From the NCBI GenBank assembly GCA_035509415.1, contig DATJLQ010000093.1, positions 1 through 5,637 of the forward strand: 5,637 nucleotides of DNA. Reading direction: 5' to 3'. Below the pieces are notes generated by a model that had not been told where the DNA came from, ran no database searches, and was given only the letters and a program-made list of their open reading frames with translations. The translations under genes were made by a program, and so were the position numbers. The first letter of the stretch is position 1. Each line of letters opens with the position of its first letter. The DNA comes from DATJLQ01 sp035509415 (lineage in GTDB: Bacteria; Pseudomonadota; Alphaproteobacteria; JACZXZ01). Shown piece after piece: positions 4,679 to 5,637 of this stretch.

Positions 4679-5637
4679 ATGCAGGACACCAAGGAAATCG
4701 CCCGCGATTTCACGGCACCGCAAGCGCTCGATCCCTGGAAGGGCGTGAAGCGCATCGCGCGCGAGGAATATTTCACCTCGGGCCACCGCACCTGCCAGGG
4801 CTGCGAGTCGGCGCAGGTGATGCGGCTTTTGGCCAAGGCGGCGGGACCGCGCACGATCGTGCTCGGCTCCACGGGCTGCATGTACGTGGCGAACACGAGC
4901 TACTACTGCACGCCCTGGGTGCTGCCTTGGATGCATACCCAACTCGGCTCCGCCGGCTCCGCGGCCGTCGGCACCGCGGCCGGGCTCCAGGCGCTCATGC
5001 GCAAGGGCAAGATGGACAAGGAGCCGATCAACGTCATCGCCTGCTGCGGCGACGGCGGCGGCGGCGACATGGGGCTGTCGGCCATCTCGGCCGCCCTCCA
5101 GCACTCGGAATACAACCTCCTCATCCTGATGTACGACAACGAGTCCTACGCCAACACGGACATCCAGACCTCGGGCTCGTCGCCCTACGGCGTGCATACG
5201 AGCTTCAGCCCGCCCGGCAAAGTGCATCGCATCATGAACAAGCACTGGAAGAAGAACACCGCGGCGATGCTGGCGATGGGCCATACCGAGTGCCGCTACG
5301 TCGCGACCGTCGTGTCGTCGAACCCGGTCGACACTTTGAACAAGGTGCGCCTGGCGCTCAGCATCGGCGGCCCGACCTTCATCCACGCGCTCGATCCCTG
5401 CCCCAAGGGCTGGGACTACGACCCGCGCTATTCCCACGAGCTCGGCGAGCTCGCGGTCGATACCGGCATCTGGCCGCTTTACGAGGTCGAGGACCACAAG
5501 CTCAAAATGTACGGCACCAGCCAGCGCATCAAGAGCGGTGCGGTCAAGCGGAAGCCGGTCGAGGAGTATTTGATGCGGCAGGGCCGCTTCGCCCATTTCA
5601 CCAAGGAAGACGTCGCCTATGTTCAGGCGAAGGTCGA
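4679..5637 (+). CDS. Oxalate oxidoreductase, beta subunit (3' end cut by the window)
   Basis: The frame begins at ATG 4679, five bases after the alpha stop, with GGGAG (4666-4670) 8 nt upstream inside the last alpha codons. It runs open to the right edge, giving 319 full codons, which is close to full length for this subunit. HRTCQGCES places Cys39 and Cys42, GSTGCMYV places Cys67, and DPCPKGW places Cys241. The 3- and 25-residue spacings of the first three match the proximal [4Fe-4S] cluster ligands of pyruvate:ferredoxin oxidoreductase, with Cys241 the likely fourth. The diphosphate/Mg-binding thiamine motif starts at GDG (124-126), and YDNESYANT (152-160) supplies the downstream Asn. The subunit binds the cofactor diphosphate and takes electrons from the oxalate-derived intermediate into the cluster chain of gamma-delta. 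The family is clear; substrate identity is inferred from the alpha subunit. Confidence 0.9.
   Translation, partial: MQDTKEIARDFTAPQALDPWKGVKRIAREEYFTSGHRTCQGCESAQVMRLLAKAAGPRTIVLGSTGCMYVANTSYYCTPWVLPWMHTQLGSAGSAAVGTAAGLQALMRKGKMDKEPINVIACCGDGGGGDMGLSAISAALQHSEYNLLILMYDNESYANTDIQTSGSSPYGVHTSFSPPGKVHRIMNKHWKKNTAAMLAMGHTECRYVATVVSSNPVDTLNKVRLALSIGGPTFIHALDPCPKGWDYDPRYSHELGELAVDTGIWPLYEVEDHKLKMYGTSQRIKSGAVKRKPVEEYLMRQGRFAHFTKEDVAYVQAKV

Noticed and set aside
4649..5596. Minus-strand open frame of 315 codons opposite the beta subunit
   Set aside because: Antisense shadow. The + strand frame has the conserved Cys and thiamine-binding motifs.

Overview
The window is GC-rich DNA (coding parts roughly two-thirds G+C by eye) with all convincing genes on the + strand. 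Strong Shine-Dalgarno sites, a near-consensus FNR box and the protein sequences suggest a proteobacterium, probably an alphaproteobacterium. That placement is inference and no marker gene is present.

Layout: (1) positions 1-169 are the C-terminal tail of a membrane protein, probably a transporter, closed by a strong intrinsic terminator (212-249). (2) Positions 170-700 hold no convincing gene. They contain the terminator, a four-unit 14-bp tandem repeat that begins in its T-tract, several hairpins and palindromes, and presumably the promoter of the next gene. (3) Positions 701-1996 encode a complete OxlT-type oxalate transporter of the major facilitator superfamily, followed by a textbook terminator (2028-2056). 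(4) Positions 2057-2277 are a regulatory region with an 18-bp palindrome (2085-2102) and a near-perfect FNR/FixK box (2131-2144). (5) Positions 2278 to the right edge are a tight operon for a thiamine-pyrophosphate, iron-sulfur 2-oxoacid:ferredoxin oxidoreductase. It runs gamma-delta fusion, alpha, beta; the first two genes overlap by 4 bp, the next gap is 5 bp, and the beta gene is cut by the window end.

The enzyme is best read as an oxalate oxidoreductase (OOR) rather than a pyruvate or 2-oxoglutarate enzyme. The YPITP motif of pyruvate:ferredoxin oxidoreductases reads YPIRP in the alpha subunit, with the Arg that marks Moorella OOR. A second Arg and an Asp follow at exactly the spacing of the Moorella active-site residues as I recall them (31/109/112 there, 50/128/131 here). 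The adjacent transporter keeps the Arg and Lys that bind oxalate in OxlT. Together the genes would import oxalate and oxidise it to two CO2, passing two low-potential electrons to ferredoxin. This differs from the usual proteobacterial route through formyl-CoA transferase and oxalyl-CoA decarboxylase, neither of which appears here. The FNR box suggests the oxygen-sensitive enzyme is induced at low oxygen, separately from the transporter.
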